Shown here: piece after piece, positions 6,536 through 8,167 of the stretch
Position numbering within the stretch: position 1 is the first letter of the stretch
Layout: every line of letters starts with the position of its first letter
Source of the DNA: Candidatus Fermentithermobacillaceae bacterium UBA3907
GTDB lineage: Bacteria; Bacillota; Sulfobacillia; Fermentithermobacillales; Fermentithermobacillaceae
DNA: 8,167 nt
Direction: 5' to 3'
Assembly: GCA_002391545.1 (NCBI GenBank)
Contig: DGFF01000076.1
Coordinates: forward strand, 1,924 to 10,090
Notes under the pieces: model-generated
The model's input: the letters and a program-made list of their open reading frames with translations, nothing else
The model's database searches: none
What the model was told of the DNA's origin: nothing
Position numbers and translations under genes: made by a program

Positions 6536-6556
6536 AATGTTAGTCCTGACTAACAA
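6526..6556 (-). promoter_or_regulatory. Putative promoter of the metalloregulator operon
   Basis: On the minus strand TTGTTA (6556-6551, four of six -35 bases) is followed after 17 bp by TATATA (6533-6528); TATACT (6531-6526) is an alternative -10 at 19 bp. The -10 regions of this and the feoB promoter overlap, and the inverted repeat fills most of the spacer. The leader to ATG 6423 would be about 95-100 nt. Confidence 0.45.
6538..6555. promoter_or_regulatory. Candidate operator of the DtxR-type regulator: TGTTAGTC-CT-GACTAACA
   Basis: A perfect inverted repeat with 8-bp arms (6538-6545 and 6548-6555) and a 2-bp centre. It contains TTAG...CTAA half-sites like those in the known DtxR/IdeR consensus (TTAGGTTAGSCTAACCTAA), though the outer bases differ. 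It covers the expected feoB +1 and lies between the -35 and -10 of the opposing promoter, so binding would block both. It is the only such site seen in the intergenic region. Confidence 0.7.
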
Positions 6557-6616
6557 CATGCATTTTTTAACAAGAATTGATCTAAAATAAGGTTTTAACG
6601 CGCCAGTTACAGAGAG

Positions 6617-6632
6617 AGAGGATTCCAACGTG
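6617..6632 (+). promoter_or_regulatory. Ribosome-binding site and GTG start of feoB
   Basis: AGAGG (6617-6621), at the end of an alternating AG tract, stands 8 nt before GTG 6630. The frame is closed upstream by TAA at 6588-6590 and contains no ATG before the G1 motif, so this GTG is the best start. Confidence 0.7.
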
Positions 6633-8167
6633 CAACAAGTAGAACCAGATGAACAAGGGGTTGCTTCGATAAGGTATTTGGCCGATGAAATAACAGTGGC
6701 TCTTGTTGGGCAGCCTAACGTCGGAAAAAGCGTAATCATGAACCTCCTTACAGGCGTTGGTGTAATGGTCTCTAATTATCCAGGAACCACAGTCGAAGTT
6801 ACTGAGGGATACTTCAAATCTCCTGCAGGGAATATACGCATTATTGACACCCCTGGCATTTACAGTTTGCACTCTGATACAGATGAGCAGAAAGTAACCC
6901 AGCGCATCCTCCTTGAAGAAGATATTGATTTGATCGTAAACGTCTTGGACGCTAGAAATCTTTCGCGAAATCTCTACCTAACTTTGCAGCTCCTAGAACT
7001 TGATATCCCCATGATCGTGATATTGAATCAAATGGACATGGCTGAAGAGTTGGGGATGGAAATTGACATTGATCTACTTTCAGATATCCTGGGGGTTCCA
7101 GTTATACCTATGGTTGCATCCAAGGGTTTGGGAATATCCGAATTGGAGGAAATGCTGTCGTCTGTAGCGGCATTGACTGTAGAAAGGAAGTATAGTGACA
7201 CAAGTGCCTCTATCCTACCTCATGCCCCTAAGGAGGAAATACTAACTTTCTCACAACCGGTTGAAGAAGTTTTATCTATACTCCAGGAACGGATAGAGGA
7301 GACCATCCCCGAAGAAGAGGGAAAGCATAGGCTTCATCCGCCTCGGGCTCTAGCCATTCACCTTATGGAACACGATACACTAGACGAAGACATATTTCAT
7401 ACCTACCCAGAGCTGGCCGAAGTCGTGGAGAATTTTCAAGAAGATCTGGCAAACGGACTCACGCCATGCGAAAACTGTTTCAGGGGCTGCGCCTTTTGTC
7501 CCGCTCGCCTAGAGTCCCATCCACCTTTGGCCACATGCATTGAAAGGACTGAAAAGGCACGGCAAATTGCGCTCAAAGTGGTAACGTACAAAGAAGTTGA
7601 GGGTACTTCTCGAAGGGCTAGAATTGAGAAGTTTTTGGATACACCTTCCACAGGCATACCTGCTCTATTAGTGATAATGATTGCCTCATTCAAAATCATT
7701 TTCGTTGTTTTGGATTTTGCTGAGGCATTTATCCCATGGGCGCTTGGCCCACTTATAGATGTTATAATATCGTTTGCAAATACACTCCCAGAAGGAAGTT
7801 TGCCTCAAATACTGATTTCGGCTATACCTGAGGGAATATTGCTTCCTTTCGAGGTGGTAATGCCAACCATGATATCTATATACTTGATTATGGCAATTCT
7901 TGAAGACTCAGGACTCATGCCGAGAATAGCAGTAATGATGGATAGAATCATGTCTATATTAAAATTGCCCGGGCAGGCTATAATACCTATCGTCCTAGGG
8001 TTCGGCTGCCGAGCTCCTGGGGTTTTGGCTACTAGAATCTTACCTGACAGATCTTCGCGTTTGGTTGTCACTTTCCTTTTGGCCATCCCCATACCTTGCG
8101 CCGCTACCCTTGGGATCGTAACCGGCGTAGCAAACTCTTTCGGCGCCAATCTTGCAATAATCTACGG
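6630..8167 (+). CDS. feoB: Ferrous iron transporter FeoB (3' end cut by window)
   Basis: A GTPase-coupled inner-membrane Fe2+ importer. The 512 complete codons visible hold a G domain: G1 GQPNVGKS (27-34), G2 in SNYPGTTVE (T53/T54), G3 DTPG (73-76), G4 NQMD (133-136) and G5 ASK (163-165). The FeoB signatures NVLDARNLSRNLYLTLQLLE and LGVPVIP also occur. A helical linker (about 175-340) contains five cysteines, C280, C283, C287, C290 and C303. Membrane segments begin near residue 342. The first Gate motif VLGFGCRAPGVLATR (C460) and the stretch AIPIPCAATLGIV (C490) follow. The remaining Gate region and C-terminus lie beyond the window. The linker is longer than in E. coli FeoB, where the membrane part starts near residue 280. 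No feoA or feoC is seen upstream. The gene is divergent from the DtxR-type regulator, whose likely operator overlaps the feoB promoter, so repression when iron is plentiful is expected. Confidence 0.95.
   Translation, partial: MQQVEPDEQGVASIRYLADEITVALVGQPNVGKSVIMNLLTGVGVMVSNYPGTTVEVTEGYFKSPAGNIRIIDTPGIYSLHSDTDEQKVTQRILLEEDIDLIVNVLDARNLSRNLYLTLQLLELDIPMIVILNQMDMAEELGMEIDIDLLSDILGVPVIPMVASKGLGISELEEMLSSVAALTVERKYSDTSASILPHAPKEEILTFSQPVEEVLSILQERIEETIPEEEGKHRLHPPRALAIHLMEHDTLDEDIFHTYPELAEVVENFQEDLANGLTPCENCFRGCAFCPARLESHPPLATCIERTEKARQIALKVVTYKEVEGTSRRARIEKFLDTPSTGIPALLVIMIASFKIIFVVLDFAEAFIPWALGPLIDVIISFANTLPEGSLPQILISAIPEGILLPFEVVMPTMISIYLIMAILEDSGLMPRIAVMMDRIMSILKLPGQAIIPIVLGFGCRAPGVLATRILPDRSSRLVVTFLLAIPIPCAATLGIVTGVANSFGANLAIIY
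7467..7538 (+). other. Five-cysteine cluster in the FeoB cytosolic linker
   Basis: The pattern is C-x2-C-x3-C-x2-C-x12-C (residues 280, 283, 287, 290 and 303), with H297 between the last two. It lies after the GTPase domain and before the first membrane segment. The spacing suits a zinc knuckle or an Fe-S cluster; which metal, if any, binds cannot be read from sequence. Confidence 0.8.

Noticed and set aside
6558..6590. Ten-codon plus-strand frame ATG...TAA in the feoB leader
   Set aside because: It has no Shine-Dalgarno sequence and no notable peptide content; such frames are common by chance in AT-rich leaders.
6583..6597. TAAAA-N5-TTTTA hairpin in the feoB leader
   Set aside because: The arms are only five A-T pairs, with little stability; no riboswitch-like structure was recognisable around it.
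6473..6872. Two minus-strand open frames (6473-6739 and 6582-6872) covering the promoter region and the start of feoB
   Set aside because: They lie antisense to the FeoB GTPase domain and the divergent promoters, resemble no family, and have no sensible start context.
7436..8149. Minus-strand open frames 7436-7699 and 7805-8149
   Set aside because: They are antisense to the FeoB linker and membrane domain, whose plus-strand translation matches the family throughout.

Overview
The window looks like chromosomal DNA of an anaerobic, probably peptide- or amino-acid-using bacterium. Evidence for this is a ferrous-iron transporter (FeoB), a short 'Gram-positive type' Orn/Lys/Arg decarboxylase, and peptidase-like genes. 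By eye the base composition is moderate, roughly mid-forties % GC, and GTG is the preferred start in four of six genes. The general flavour suggests Synergistota or Clostridia-like lineages. This is an impression from protein style, not a demonstrated placement. No tRNA, rRNA, CRISPR array, insertion sequence or phage gene is visible.

Layout: one divergent promoter region (6424-6629) splits the window. To its right, on the + strand, feoB starts at a GTG at 6630 and runs off the window end, so it is 3'-truncated. To its left, on the - strand, five genes follow each other with gaps of about 35-60 bp and no convincing terminator. They are a DtxR/MntR-type metalloregulator (5986-6423), a secreted membrane-anchored C39-like cysteine peptidase (4257-5927), a slipin/stomatin SPFH protein (3298-4212), a CocE/X-Pro-type alpha/beta hydrolase (1634-3262) and a PLP-dependent Orn/Lys/Arg decarboxylase (50-1582). 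The window begins with a purine-rich (- strand) stretch containing a Shine-Dalgarno-like AAGGAG. The operon may therefore continue beyond the left edge.

How it may work together: an 18-bp perfect inverted repeat, TGTTAGTCCTGACTAACA (6538-6555), sits at the expected feoB transcription start and inside the spacer of a plausible opposing promoter for the regulator gene. A single metal-loaded dimer could thus shut off feoB and autoregulate its own operon. If the five minus-strand genes share that transcript, a membrane peptidase, a slipin, a hydrolase and an amino-acid decarboxylase would sit under the same metal-responsive switch.

Most notable points: (1) the shared operator in overlapping divergent promoters; (2) a five-cysteine cluster in the cytosolic linker of FeoB, with no feoA or feoC next to it; (3) a slipin paired with a C39-like membrane peptidase instead of the usual NfeD protease; (4) a 22-bp perfect palindrome inside the regulator gene, exactly over the codons for its metal ligands.
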